Shown here piece after piece: positions 6,261-15,502 of a DNA stretch of 64,000 nt. Where the stretch lies: NCBI RefSeq assembly GCF_902499125.1, contig NZ_CABVPX010000004.1, positions 248,001 to 312,000 on the forward strand, given 5' to 3'. The notes under the pieces were generated by a model that was not told the origin of the DNA, did not search any database, and worked only from the letters and a program-made list of their open reading frames with translations. The position numbers and the translations under genes are program-made. Source of the DNA: Burkholderia arboris. GTDB taxonomy: Bacteria > Pseudomonadota > Gammaproteobacteria > Burkholderiales > Burkholderiaceae. How positions within the stretch are numbered: position 1 is the stretch's first letter; each line of letters starts with the position of its first letter.

Positions 6261-8648
6261 TCACTCCGCTGCGCCGATATCCGCGATGCGCGCACGCGAC
6301 TCGTGCACGGTGCCGTGAGCGGCACCATCTGCCGCGAAACGCGCCGGCAGCGACACGATCGTCTCGAACGCGCGATACGGCGCGCCGGCGCGATCGTCGG
6401 TGAAGCGCAGCGCGATGTCGCCGCCATCGCGTTTCAGGAAGTTGCGCACCGCGTCCATGCCGACGCCGCGCCCCGACACTTCGGTCACCGTTTGCGCGGT
6501 CGAGAAGCCCGGCCGGAAGATCAGCTCGGCAACGTCTTCGTCGGACAGCGCCGCTTCGTTGCCGGCATCGATCCAGCCGCGCTCGCGCGCAATCCCGCGA
6601 ATCCGGTCGAGCGCGAGGCCGCGGCCGTCGTCGCCGAGCACGAACCACAGCTCGCCGCCGCCCACGCCCACCGCGATGTCGATCGTCCCGGACGCCGCCT
6701 TGCCGGCCGCGCGCCGCTCTTCGGACGATTCGATGCCGTGGTCGATCGAATTGCGCAGCAGGTGCATGAACACGTTCTTCAGCGTCGCGGCGATCTCGCT
6801 GCGCACGCGCTGGCCGTGGCTGTCGATATGCACGACGGGCGCCGGCTTGCCGAGTTCGGCCGCGAGCGACGGCAGCGACTCGATCACGCCGCCGAGCGCG
6901 TCGCCGATGCCCTGCGTGCCGAGCTGGCTCAGCATGCGGCGCACGGCATCGCGTGCCGCGTGCCAGTCGGACGCGTTCGCCGGATCGGCGCCGTCGAGCA
7001 CGCGCAGGCTCTCGCTGATGTGCGCGCGTTCGACCATCAGGAAGTCGGCGCCGTCCTGCACCGGTTCGCCGCTGCGGCCGAGCGTGACCGCATTGATCGT
7101 CGCGTAGTGTTCGACGGCGTCGCGCACCCGCGCCAGGTCGTCCATCAGCGCGTCGCGGTTCCACTCGGGGCCGCCGTCCGCGCGGCGCAGCGATTCGTAC
7201 GCCTGCTCCGCTTCGTGGACGATGTTCGTCAGGTGCTGGAGGCTGTACGTCCGCGCATTGCCCTTGATCGTGTGCATGTTGCGGAACAGCGCCGCGACGA
7301 TCGAATGATCGGCGCGCTCGTGCTGGCGGATCATCCGTTCGTTCTCGCTGAGGAAGCCCTTCGCGCTGTGCACGAAGTCGTGGAACTTGTCCTGGCTGAT
7401 CGACAGGATCTCGCCGATCATCTCGAGGCGGCGCTGCTGCTCGCCGGCCTGCGCGGTCAGCTCGCGGATTTCGGTCACGTCGCGCACGCACAGCATCAGG
7501 CGCACGACCGTGTCGGTCTCGTCGGTGATCGCCGACCAGCTCAGGTCGAGCCACTTCTCGCGGCCGTCGGGCATCCGCTTCGCGACTTCGTTGACGAGCA
7601 GGTGCTCGTTGAATTCGAAGTTCATGCTGTCTTCGCCGAGGCACGCATGCACGGCCGCATCGACCTGCGAGCGCGCATCGGCGCCGATCGCCGAATCGTC
7701 GAACACGAGCGCCATCAGGTCGCGGCCAGCGATGTCGTTCGTCTCGAAGATGGTTTCGAGGTACGCCGAATACTCCGCATGCACGACACCGCCCTCGACG
7801 ACGGTCAGGATCCCCTGCTGCATGTTCTGCAGCATCGCCTGGATGTCCGCCGTCTTCCGCTTGAGCTGCGCGGCGTTCTCCTGGATCTTCTCGATCATCC
7901 CGTTGAACGCGACGATCGAATGGCCGATTTCGTCCATCCGGCCCACCGGCACGCGGCGCGTGAAATCCTGGCTCGTCGCGATCTCGCTCATCGCCGTCTG
8001 CATCCCGATCAGCGGGCGCGTAATCTGGCGATACAGCACGAAGCCGAGCGCGGTCAGCAGCACGATCACCGTGCCGGCGACGCCTGCGATCGCGGTCGCC
8101 GTGGTTGCGAGCATCCCGTTCAGCGCGCTGATCGCATCGTCCTTCTGGCGGTTCTTCTCGACCCGCAACGTGTCGACGATGCTTTCGAGTTCGTCGCGAT
8201 ACTGCGCGACGTTCGCGAACAGGTACGCCTGCGCCATTTCGGCCTTGCCGTCCGCCTTCATCTTCACGGTGTCGTCGATCGCCGCGAAATAGTTCGCGAC
8301 GCTGTCCTTCGCCTGCGTGACGAGGCCTTCCTGTGCGCGGCCGACCGCCGATTTCGCCTGCACGTCGAGCGCGGCGCGCAGCGCGGCCTGCTTCGCCTTC
8401 AGCTCGTCGCGCGCCTGCGCGGCGGTGTTCGCGTCGGGCGCGTAGACGAGCGTCATCGTTGCGATCTGGATGTTCTTCACATCGGCGACGAGATCGGCCG
8501 ACGCGAGCGCGCTCGGCACGATGCCCTGGGTGACCTGACGCACCTCGGACGCGCTCTTGCGTGTCTGGTACACGGCATAAATGCCGATCGCGGACAGCGC
8601 GAAGAACGTCAGGACGACTAGCAGCGTAATGCGATGACGGATGGTCAT
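6261..8648 (-). CDS. Membrane CheA-like histidine kinase: 4HB sensor, HAMP, PAS, Hpt, HATPase
   Basis: A 795-residue kinase. TM helix at 7-27, a four-helix-bundle-type periplasmic region to about 180, second TM at about 185-207, HAMP at 207-260, PAS at about 270-395, and an Hpt-like domain with the phosphorylatable His at 459 in FRNMHTIKGNA. A CheA-type ATPase follows: N box HLLRNSIDHGIE at 629-640, DDGRGL at 673-678 and SGRGVGMD at 725-732. The CheA P3 dimerisation and CheW-like P5 domains are missing; the protein ends soon after the ATPase. It is the first gene of the operon, and a 7+7 bp dyad lies about 100 bp upstream. It should phosphorylate the CheY at 3555-3920. Confidence 0.88.
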   Translation of the reverse strand: MTIRHRITLLVVLTFFALSAIGIYAVYQTRKSASEVRQVTQGIVPSALASADLVADVKNIQIATMTLVYAPDANTAAQARDELKAKQAALRAALDVQAKSAVGRAQEGLVTQAKDSVANYFAAIDDTVKMKADGKAEMAQAYLFANVAQYRDELESIVDTLRVEKNRQKDDAISALNGMLATTATAIAGVAGTVIVLLTALGFVLYRQITRPLIGMQTAMSEIATSQDFTRRVPVGRMDEIGHSIVAFNGMIEKIQENAAQLKRKTADIQAMLQNMQQGILTVVEGGVVHAEYSAYLETIFETNDIAGRDLMALVFDDSAIGADARSQVDAAVHACLGEDSMNFEFNEHLLVNEVAKRMPDGREKWLDLSWSAITDETDTVVRLMLCVRDVTEIRELTAQAGEQQRRLEMIGEILSISQDKFHDFVHSAKGFLSENERMIRQHERADHSIVAALFRNMHTIKGNARTYSLQHLTNIVHEAEQAYESLRRADGGPEWNRDALMDDLARVRDAVEHYATINAVTLGRSGEPVQDGADFLMVERAHISESLRVLDGADPANASDWHAARDAVRRMLSQLGTQGIGDALGGVIESLPSLAAELGKPAPVVHIDSHGQRVRSEIAATLKNVFMHLLRNSIDHGIESSEERRAAGKAASGTIDIAVGVGGGELWFVLGDDGRGLALDRIRGIARERGWIDAGNEAALSDEDVAELIFRPGFSTAQTVTEVSGRGVGMDAVRNFLKRDGGDIALRFTDDRAGAPYRAFETIVSLPARFAADGAAHGTVHESRARIADIGAAE

Positions 8649-9170
8649 GAGTACAGCTCCCCGCAGCGATCCGGCTTCGATCGCCCTTTGGTCTATTGAA
8701 AGAATGTGAGCGCCGAATTATCGGGGATGGTGTATGACTGTCCGATGACCGAAAATCAATCGGTCATTGACGAAAATGAAATGAATAATTGCGACCGAAA
8801 AAGCCTAAAGTTTTTTGCGGATTAGCCGTTAACTTCCGGCTGCCAAGGCCGGTGTGGCTGTGGAGGTTGCAGGATCGGCGAAGTAGCGGATATTCGTTGT
8901 TTTATTCGTGTTCCGCAAAATCAATTTTATTGAATGCCGGTAAAACGTTTGCGCATTATCCGTGAGGCGGTTTGTTTTGGCATCTTTTTATAACCGCTGC
9001 GGCGCAAGCGCAAAAATTTCAGGTTGCGCGTCGTTCGCGCGAGCGTTCCGGCCCCGTCGCACGCGACCGGATTCATTCCATTCAGGAAACAATCAATCGC
9101 CTCCCGGCGATTCACCTCCCCGTCCGCACGATCTAGACTGTCGCATCGTTTCTCTCTCCGGACCCACGCG
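8649..9170 (+). other. Divergent intergenic region, AT-richer than surroundings, no gene seen
   Basis: This 522-bp gap separates the kinase operon (leftward) from the carboxylesterase (rightward). Bases 8690-9000 are clearly AT-richer than the surrounding genes and hold the 8746-8766 dyad. Short frames on either strand here lack family similarity and normal codon bias, so no gene is called. Confidence 0.6.
8746..8766. promoter_or_regulatory. Perfect inverted repeat TGACCGA-N7-TCGGTCA upstream of kinase operon
   Basis: The two 7-bp arms at 8746-8752 and 8760-8766 are exact reverse complements around a 7-base AT-rich spacer (AAATCAA). The site lies 98 bp upstream of the kinase start in an AT-rich intergenic region, where an operator or activator site would be expected. 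No regulator gene is adjacent. Confidence 0.5.
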
Positions 9171-9860
9171 ATGACCGACGCCCTGCCGCTGACCACCGAT
9201 CCCGATTCGGGCCTCCAGTACCGGCTGCGCCCGGCCGCCGGCCGCCCCGTCGCGCGCCTGTTGCTGCTGCACGGCGTCGGCGGCCACGAAACCAACCTGC
9301 TGAACGTGGCCGACGGGGTCGATCCGCGCATCGAAATCGCGTTCGTGCGCGGCCCGCTCACGTTCGGGCCCAATCAGCATGCGTGGTTTCCGGTGCGCTT
9401 CGGCCCGAACGGCCCTGAAATCGATGCGGCCCGCGCGGACGCGAGCCGCGTGCAGCTGATCGCGCTGCTGCGCGCCTTCCGTGCGCAGGACGGCGCGGCA
9501 TCGCGGTTGCCGGCCGTGATCGCCGGCTTCAGCCAGGGCGGCATCATGAGCGCCGCCGTCGGCCTCACGTCGCCGGACGACGTCACCGCGTTCGCCGTGC
9601 TGTGCGGGCGCATTCTGCCGGAAATCGATCCGCTGATCGCGCCGCGCGACGCGCTTCGCCCGCTCCATGCGTTGATCGTCCACGGCCGCTTCGACGACAA
9701 GCTGCCCGTCGCCTGGGCCGACACGGCCGACGCGAAGCTCACGGCGCTCGGCGTCGCGCACGATACGCGCCTGTACGCGGCCGGGCACGAACTGACTGCG
9801 GAAATGGCCGGTGATTTCGGCCGGTGGGTCGGCGAGCGTACCGGGCTGAACCGACCTTGA
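9171..9860 (+). CDS. Alpha/beta hydrolase, phospholipase/carboxylesterase family
   Basis: A 229-residue serine hydrolase of the small cytosolic carboxylesterase family. The strand LLLLHGVGGHETN forms the oxyanion-hole region (about residues 31-43), the nucleophile is Ser 121 in GFSQGG, the acid is in HGRFDDKLPV, and the general base is the His of AAGHELT near the C-terminus. Length and triad order match the family. It would hydrolyse short acyl esters or similar substrates; the natural substrate is not evident. It is convergent with the amino-acid permease and separated from it by two small hairpins. Confidence 0.85.
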   Translation: MTDALPLTTDPDSGLQYRLRPAAGRPVARLLLLHGVGGHETNLLNVADGVDPRIEIAFVRGPLTFGPNQHAWFPVRFGPNGPEIDAARADASRVQLIALLRAFRAQDGAASRLPAVIAGFSQGGIMSAAVGLTSPDDVTAFAVLCGRILPEIDPLIAPRDALRPLHALIVHGRFDDKLPVAWADTADAKLTALGVAHDTRLYAAGHELTAEMAGDFGRWVGERTGLNRP

Positions 9861-9868
9861 ACTGACCG

Positions 9869-9896
9869 CGCCGGCAAGCCGGCCCGCGAACGGGCC
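9869..9896. terminator. Two adjacent GC hairpins between convergent genes
   Basis: GCCGGC-AA-GCCGGC (9870-9883) overlaps GGCCCG-CGAA-CGGGCC (9881-9896) in the 47-bp gap between the hydrolase stop and the permease stop. There is no T-run, but the position suits a bidirectional terminator. Confidence 0.45.
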
Positions 9897-9907
9897 AGCG
9901 CATGCCG

Positions 9908-11413
9908 TCACGCGTTCTGCGCAGGATCGGCAACGGCACGCGCAGAGGCAGGCGCGGCAACCGCCGGCTCGCGCTCGGCGCCGCGCTTCGCCAGCTTCCA
10001 GCCGACCGCCAGTGCAAGCACCACCACCGGAATCGTCGCGACCGTCCACGTGCCGCCCGGATAGTCGAACGCCATCAGCACCAGCACACCGGCCAGGAAC
10101 GCGAGCGTGAGCCACGACGTGACCGGCGCGCCGGGCATCCGGAACGACACGGCCTTCAACTCGCCGCGATCGACCGCGCGGCGGAACAGGATCTGGCACA
10201 TCACGATGAAGCCCCACGTCGTGATGATTCCGAGCGACGCCATGTTCAGCACGATCTCGAACGCCTGCGCCGGGACGATATAGTTCAGCGGCACGCCGAT
10301 CGCATTGATCGCGACCGTGATCAGGATCCCGCCGTACGGCACGCCGCGCGCATTCATCCGCGATACGAAGCGCGGCGCCGATCCGCCCATCGCGAGCGAG
10401 CGCAGCACGCGTCCGGTCGAATAAAGGCCGGAATTCAGGCTCGACAGCGCGGCGGTCAGCACCACGACGTTCATCACCGTGCCGACGTACGGCACGCCGA
10501 GCTTGCTGAAGAACGTGACGAACGGGCTTTCGTGCGCGCTGTACGCGGTCCACGGCAGCAGCATCGTCAGCAGCACGACCGAACCGACGTAGAACAATGC
10601 AATGCGCCACATCACGCTGTTGATCGCCTTCGGCAGCACCTTGCGCGCATCGGCGGTCTCGCCCGCCGCGACGCCGACGAGCTCGATGCTCGCATACGCG
10701 AACACGACGCCCTGCACGATCAGCACGGCCGGCAGGATGCCGTGCGGAAAGATCCCGCCGTGATCCGCGACGAGATGAAGCCCCGGCATCTGCCCCGCAA
10801 CCGGATGGCCGCTCGCGAGAAACACGGCGCCGACCGCGAGGAACACCGCGAGCGTGCCGACCTTGACGAGCGAGAACCAGAACTCCATCTCGCCGAACAC
10901 CTTCACGCCGATCATGTTCATCACCGACACGATCCCGAGCGCGCCAAGCGCGAACACCCATTGCGGCACGTCGGTGAACACGGCCCAGTACTTCATGTAG
11001 ATCGCGACCGCGGTGATGTCGACGATGCCGGTCGTCGCCCAGTTCAGGTAGTACATCCAGCCGGCGACGAACGACGCGCGCTCGCCCATGAACTCGCGTG
11101 CGTAGGACACGAAGCTGCCGCTGGTCGGCCGGTGCATCACGAGCTCGCCGAGCGCGCGCATGATCAGGAACGCGAACACGCCGCACACGAGATACACGAG
11201 CGCCAGCGCGGGCCCCGCGCTTTGCAGGCGCCCGCCCGCGCCGAGAAAGAGGCCGGTGCCGATCGCACCGCCCATCGCGATCATCTGCACGTGCCGCGGC
11301 TTCAGCTGTTTCGCATAGCCGGCTTCGTGCGCCGCGAACATCGCATCGGGATCGGCATGGCGGGAATCCGCGCCGCCGGCCGCATCGGCCGGGCGCTCGC
11401 TGGTGTGTTTCAT
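9908..11413 (-). CDS. ansP: Amino-acid permease of the APC family, probable L-asparagine transporter
   Basis: A 501-residue APC-superfamily permease with about 12 TM helices. The first helix carries the consensus [17 protein letters not shown], and the start LKPRHVQ preceding it is typical of the AAT branch (AnsP, AroP, GabP). The ATG at 11413 is preferred to the longer frame because the extra residues lie in a hairpin region. Asparagine specificity is inferred from context: it follows aspartase and lies near an asparaginase and a LysR regulator. The gene symbol is therefore tentative. Confidence 0.8.
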   Translation of the reverse strand: MKHTSERPADAAGGADSRHADPDAMFAAHEAGYAKQLKPRHVQMIAMGGAIGTGLFLGAGGRLQSAGPALALVYLVCGVFAFLIMRALGELVMHRPTSGSFVSYAREFMGERASFVAGWMYYLNWATTGIVDITAVAIYMKYWAVFTDVPQWVFALGALGIVSVMNMIGVKVFGEMEFWFSLVKVGTLAVFLAVGAVFLASGHPVAGQMPGLHLVADHGGIFPHGILPAVLIVQGVVFAYASIELVGVAAGETADARKVLPKAINSVMWRIALFYVGSVVLLTMLLPWTAYSAHESPFVTFFSKLGVPYVGTVMNVVVLTAALSSLNSGLYSTGRVLRSLAMGGSAPRFVSRMNARGVPYGGILITVAINAIGVPLNYIVPAQAFEIVLNMASLGIITTWGFIVMCQILFRRAVDRGELKAVSFRMPGAPVTSWLTLAFLAGVLVLMAFDYPGGTWTVATIPVVVLALAVGWKLAKRGAEREPAVAAPASARAVADPAQNA

Positions 11414-11442
11414 CGTCAGTCTCCGTTGTTTGTTGGTGTGTC

Positions 11443-11461
11443 GCGCCCCGCTCCGGGGCGC
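11443..11461. terminator. GC-rich hairpin between aspA and the permease gene
   Basis: GCGCCCCG (11443-11450) and CGGGGCGC (11454-11461) form a perfect 8-bp stem with a CTC loop in the 76-bp gap between the aspartase stop and the permease start. It could be a partial terminator or an RNA-stabilising element that sets different levels for the two genes. Confidence 0.4.
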
Positions 11462-11489
11462 TTTCGGACCGGCCACGCGCCGGCCGCCG

Positions 11490-12896
11490 TCAAAGCACGC
11501 GCGGCCGGATCAGCGCTTCGGGTTGCAGCGCCTCGTCGAGCTGCGCGACGGTCATCAGCGCGCGCTCCAGCACGACCTCGCGGATCGATTTGCCGGTTGC
11601 GTGCGCTTCGGCGGCGACGGCGGTCGCACGCTTGTAGCCGATGTACGGGTTCAGCGCGGTGGCCAGCGCGACCGAGCGCTCCATCGTGTCGCGCAGCCGC
11701 TCGGGGTTCGCGGTGATCCCGCTCACGCAGCGCTCCGCGAGCGTCGTGCAGGCGGCCGTCAGATGGCTGAAGCTGCGGAACAGCGCGCTCGCGATCACCG
11801 GCTCGAACGCGTTGAGCTGCAGTTGCCCGGCCTCGGCCGCGAAGGTCACGGTCAGGTCGTTGCCGAACACCTCGAACGCGACCTGGTTGACGACCTCCGG
11901 AATCACCGGATTCACCTTGCCGGGCATGATCGACGAGCCGGCCTGCATGGGCGGCAGGTTGATCTCGCCGAAACCGGCGCGCGGGCCGCTCGACAGCAGC
12001 CGCAGGTCGTTGCAGATCTTCGACAGCTTGACCGCGATGCGCTTGAGCACGCCCGACACCTGCACGAACGCGCCGCAATCCTGCGTCGCCTCGATCAGGT
12101 TCGGCGCTGTGCTCAGGTCGAGCCCGGTGAGGCGCCGCAGCGCGGCCAGCGCCTTCTCCGCGTACTGCGGATGCGCGGTGATCCCCGTGCCGATCGCAGT
12201 CGCCCCGAGATTGATCTCGCGAATCAGCCAGCCGGCTTCCTGCAGCCGCGCGATGTCTTCCGTCAGCATCACCGCGTAGGTCGAGAATTCCTGACCGAGC
12301 GTCATCGGCACCGCGTCCTGCAACTGCGTGCGGCCGAGCTTCAGCAGGCCCGCGAATGCGTCGGCCCGTTCGGCGAACGCATCGCGCAGCCGCGCCATCG
12401 CTTCGAGCAGGTGTTCGACCGCGAAGCACGTCGCAACGCGGATCGCGGTCGGGTAGACGTCGTTGGTGCTCTGCGCGAGATTGACGTGCTCGTTCGGGTG
12501 CAGGTATTCGTACTGCCCGCGCGCGTGCCCCATGATTTCGAGCGCGCGGTTGCAGATCACCTCGTTCGCGTTCATGTTGGTCGACGTGCCGGCGCCGCCC
12601 TGAATGACGTCGACGACGAACTGGTCGTGCAGGCGCCCTTCACGGATCTCGACGCACGCGGCGGCGATCGCATCGCGGTGTGGCCGCGACAGCAGCCCGA
12701 GTTCGCAATTGGCGTCGGCCGCCGCTTCCTTCACGGCCGCGAGCGCCATCACGAGGTACGGCAGCGACGCAATGGTGCGGCCCGAAATGTCGAAATTCTC
12801 TTTCGCGCGCAGCGTATGGACGCCGTAATAGGCATCCACCGGAATGCTTCGTTTACCTAAAAGATCCGCTTCGACGCGGAAGCCGTTTTCTGTCAT
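11490..12896 (-). CDS. aspA: Aspartate ammonia-lyase
   Basis: A 468-residue member of the fumarase/aspartase superfamily, which deaminates L-aspartate to fumarate and ammonia. The signature [10 protein letters not shown], the flexible loop that carries the catalytic serine, is intact; [14 protein letters not shown] and [17 protein letters not shown] form other active-site segments. These fit aspartase rather than fumarase (the start [16 protein letters not shown] is AspA-like). The ATG at 12896 has a strong AGGAGG site. With the permease downstream and the asparaginase at 14118 it gives an asparagine-to-fumarate route. The divergent LysR gene is the probable regulator. Confidence 0.92.
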   Translation of the reverse strand: MTENGFRVEADLLGKRSIPVDAYYGVHTLRAKENFDISGRTIASLPYLVMALAAVKEAAADANCELGLLSRPHRDAIAAACVEIREGRLHDQFVVDVIQGGAGTSTNMNANEVICNRALEIMGHARGQYEYLHPNEHVNLAQSTNDVYPTAIRVATCFAVEHLLEAMARLRDAFAERADAFAGLLKLGRTQLQDAVPMTLGQEFSTYAVMLTEDIARLQEAGWLIREINLGATAIGTGITAHPQYAEKALAALRRLTGLDLSTAPNLIEATQDCGAFVQVSGVLKRIAVKLSKICNDLRLLSSGPRAGFGEINLPPMQAGSSIMPGKVNPVIPEVVNQVAFEVFGNDLTVTFAAEAGQLQLNAFEPVIASALFRSFSHLTAACTTLAERCVSGITANPERLRDTMERSVALATALNPYIGYKRATAVAAEAHATGKSIREVVLERALMTVAQLDEALQPEALIRPRVL

Positions 12897-13037
12897 CGTG
12901 CCCTCCTGAATGTCTCGTGCCGCTCGCCGTGAACCGCTTCCCGACGCGACGGGTTCGCATTCTATGCCTTTGCAAAAACAAGCTCGCCTCTGTATTATCA
13001 AAAGCGGTTTTGCGTGGGACGCAACAGCGAGAATCGA

Positions 13038-14012
13038 ATGAAGAAAGGCGCAAGAGAAACCGGCATCGATCATCTGGGCGCGATGCGCGCGTTCGTGAAA
13101 GTGGTCGAAACGGGGAGTTTTTCGGCGGTCGCGAAGGAGATGCACGTATCGACGTCGACCGTCGCGCGCAAGGTCACGGCGATCGAGGACGCACTCGGCG
13201 TCGCGCTGCTGCACCGCTCCACGCACAGCGTGACGCTCACCGAAGCCGGCCACATCTACCTGGAACGCGCGGTCACGCTGATCGCCGATCTCGACGACAC
13301 GCTGCGTGTCGTCGCCGAGCTGAATGCGCAGCCGAGCGGCCCGCTGAAGCTCACCGCGCCGGTCGCGTTCGGCCGCCGCCATCTCGCGCCGCTGGTCGCG
13401 CCGTTTCTCGCACGCTATCCGACGATCCAGCTCGACGTGCGGCTCACCGACAACCACAACGACCTCGTGGCCGGCGGGTTCGATCTCGACATTCACGAAG
13501 GCGAGAATTACCTGGACAACCTGGTCGTCCACCGGCTGTCGCGCAACGACAGCATCCTGTGTGCGACGCCCGGCTATCTGGATCGCTGCGGTCGCCCCGC
13601 GACGCCGGACGACCTGAAGCAGCACAACTGCCTGCGCTACGCGCACCCGGAAGGCGATCCGCGCTGGCATCTCGCGCGCGACGACGCGCAGCACAGCGTG
13701 CTGCCGGCCGGCAATCTCGTCACCGATCATTCGGAACTGCTGCTCGAAGCGACCAGCGCGGGGCTCGGCATCGCGGAGTTCGAAATCTGGCTGGTACGCG
13801 ACCTGCTCGCGAGCGGCCGGCTCGAAGCCGTGCTGCCGCGTTACCGGCTGCAGAACCGGCTGACGGGCGAATTCATCTACATCGCGTATCTGGCGAACCG
13901 GCGCAGCTCGGCGAAGCTACGCGTGCTGAAGGATTTTCTCGCGGAACACCTCGCGCAGATCGGCGAGCTGTCGGAACTGGAGCTTGCGAGGATTCGCGGG
14001 GGGCGCGTGTAA
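13038..14012 (+). CDS. LysR-family transcriptional regulator
   Basis: A 324-residue LysR regulator of the type with a C-terminal PBP2 domain similar to CrgA. HTH region at about residues 10-70 (GSFSAVAKEMHVSTSTVARK), then an effector domain from about 95 with GPLKLTAPVAFGRRHLAP. The ATG at 13038 was preferred over the in-frame ATG at 13014 because the family usually starts shortly before the HTH. It is divergent from aspA (142 bp between starts), so it is the likely regulator of the asparagine/aspartate genes on both sides. The inducer is unknown. Confidence 0.85.
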   Translation: MKKGARETGIDHLGAMRAFVKVVETGSFSAVAKEMHVSTSTVARKVTAIEDALGVALLHRSTHSVTLTEAGHIYLERAVTLIADLDDTLRVVAELNAQPSGPLKLTAPVAFGRRHLAPLVAPFLARYPTIQLDVRLTDNHNDLVAGGFDLDIHEGENYLDNLVVHRLSRNDSILCATPGYLDRCGRPATPDDLKQHNCLRYAHPEGDPRWHLARDDAQHSVLPAGNLVTDHSELLLEATSAGLGIAEFEIWLVRDLLASGRLEAVLPRYRLQNRLTGEFIYIAYLANRRSSAKLRVLKDFLAEHLAQIGELSELELARIRGGRV

Positions 14013-14117
14013 CTCGCGCGTTCATTCGCACCCGCCCGCCAGCCGGTCAGCGAGCGGGCGCGCGCCGCTGCAGGCGCCCCGGATCGCGGGCCGGCGGCAG
14101 CGGCGCGGCGACGGCGC

Positions 14118-15179
14118 TCAGGCCGCCTGCAATTCGAACGGGAACGTTGCGTGCCCGAACTCGACGCCCTGCGTGTTGAGCATCGGCGGCCGGTGGAAGC
14201 CGGCCAGTTGCGCGCGCTGTGCGGCCGTTCCGATCCGCAGCCGCTCGAGGACTTCGCTGACGACCATGTAGAGCACGTCGACATTGCCGTCCTCGATCTT
14301 CACCGAGATGCCGAGCGCGCCATCCGCGCCGAGCTGCCGCGTGCGCTCCGATGCGCGCACGCCGATCCCGTAGCACGCATCGGCGCCGAGCTTGCCGACC
14401 ACCTGCCCGTCGAACGCGTTCATCAGCACCGTGCAATAGCGGCCGTCGCCTGCGACCAGTTCCGGATAGGCCGTCATCGCGCGATGAATGCGCGCCAGTG
14501 CGCGAACGCGATCGGTTACCGCGCCGCCCGCCTCCACCGCGTCCGCGCCGTCGGCCAGCGACGCGTACAGACGCGCGAGCCGATCCAGCGGGAACGCCGG
14601 CGTCGGCAGGTTGCACCCGTCGATACTCCAGTCCACCTCGTCGTCGCGCAGGCCGCACGCGTCGGCCACCCCATGCTTGACGCGCACCTGCATCGGATGG
14701 TCCGGCAGATGGTAGTCGGCGATTGCCGCGCCGATCGCCTGCGCGCCGGCCAGCATCCCGACATGCTTGCCCGAACAGTTGCTGCACACGCCGGTCGGCG
14801 TGTAGTCGCGCTTGATCCATGCTCGATACACCGCATCGGACAACGGCGGATGGCCGCCGCAACGCAGATCCGATTCGTGCGCGGCCACCTTCGCGAGCAT
14901 GGCCCGCGTGCGTTCGATGTGACGGTCCTCGCTGCTGTGCGACGCGCACATCAGCGCGATGTCCGCATCGTCGAAGCCGAAGCGCTCCACCGCGCCCGTC
15001 TCGATCACCGACAACGCCTGCGCCGGCTTGGCCGCCGAGCGCGCGAGCGTCATCCGGAACGGATCGCCGAACCGGGCCAGCAACCTGCCGCGTGCGTCCA
15101 CGACCGCCACATGGGCGACGTGCGTGTTCTCGATCGTATTGCCGCGGTACGTGACGACCGCTGCGCGTGGGGTGTCCAT
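14118..15179 (-). CDS. L-asparaginase of the Rhizobium type II (AnsA-like) family
   Basis: A 353-residue protein of the asparaginase II family, unrelated to the E. coli type enzymes, which hydrolyses L-asparagine to aspartate and ammonia. Family hallmarks include FRMTLARSAAKPAQAL near residues 40-55, ASHSSEDRHIERT, GVCSNCSGKH with the conserved cysteines, DGCNLPTPAFPLDRLA, and the C-terminal part ending near QGVEFGHATFPFELQAA. There is no signal peptide, so the enzyme is cytoplasmic. It converges on the LysR gene and, with aspA and the permease, completes a three-step route from asparagine to fumarate. Confidence 0.88.
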   Translation of the reverse strand: MDTPRAAVVTYRGNTIENTHVAHVAVVDARGRLLARFGDPFRMTLARSAAKPAQALSVIETGAVERFGFDDADIALMCASHSSEDRHIERTRAMLAKVAAHESDLRCGGHPPLSDAVYRAWIKRDYTPTGVCSNCSGKHVGMLAGAQAIGAAIADYHLPDHPMQVRVKHGVADACGLRDDEVDWSIDGCNLPTPAFPLDRLARLYASLADGADAVEAGGAVTDRVRALARIHRAMTAYPELVAGDGRYCTVLMNAFDGQVVGKLGADACYGIGVRASERTRQLGADGALGISVKIEDGNVDVLYMVVSEVLERLRIGTAAQRAQLAGFHRPPMLNTQGVEFGHATFPFELQAA

Positions 15180-15334
15180 CGTGTCTTGTCTCCTTGCTCC
15201 GGGCCTGACTGCCGGGGCCCGTCCAACCGGTACCGCAGTGTAGCGAGTCGCCGCCGCCACGCGCCGGCCGTGCAATGGAAAGCGGTGTTGCACACGACGC
15301 AAAGGCAATCGCGCCCCCACGAATGCCTGACTGA

Positions 15335-15378
15335 ATTAGTACAAAAACCATTCGATCGTTTACATATTTGGTACTAAT
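15335..15378. promoter_or_regulatory. Inverted repeat ATTAGTAC ... GTACTAAT
   Basis: Perfect 8-bp arms at 15335-15342 and 15371-15378, 36 bp apart from arm to arm. They lie 156 bp upstream of the asparaginase start and 125 bp upstream of the TonB receptor start. The left arm continues into GTACAAAAACC, an 11-mer also found upstream of the IclR gene at 44850. A dimeric or looped regulator could bind here. Confidence 0.4.
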
Positions 15379-15400
15379 CCGTACAATTGCGACCGCAAAC

Positions 15401-15419
15401 GCGAATCATACGCATTTAC
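15401..15419. promoter_or_regulatory. Fur-box-like 19-mer upstream of siderophore receptor
   Basis: The 19 bases at 15401-15419 match the classical Fur consensus (GATAATGATAATCATTATC) at 12 positions. The site is about 85 bp upstream of the receptor start, as expected for iron repression of a siderophore receptor. Confidence 0.45.
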
Positions 15420-15502
15420 ATTGACGTTTTCCGATGCTGCGGACTGTGCTGTCCGCATCGCGAAAACGCGCCCGTTCACCGAACCTTCCGCTGCTTCCCG
15501 AT

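Larger units (their letters stand above)
15180..15502 (+). other. Divergent promoter region between asparaginase and TonB receptor
   Basis: A 323-bp AT-richer gap without a gene. It contains a long-spaced inverted repeat (15335-15378) and a Fur-box-like sequence (15401-15419), annotated separately. Confidence 0.6.

Noticed and set aside
6303-8621. 772-codon plus-strand frame opposite the kinase
   Set aside because: Antisense shadow; no motif and no ribosome site.
3555-8648. Calling this a standard flagellar chemotaxis operon
   Set aside because: No cheW, cheR, cheB, cheD or flagellar genes are present, and the kinase lacks the CheA P3 and P5 domains.
12897-13730. Long N-terminal extension of aspA and overlapping frames
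   Set aside because: The aspA start at 12896 has a strong ribosome site, and the upstream part lies antisense to the LysR gene.
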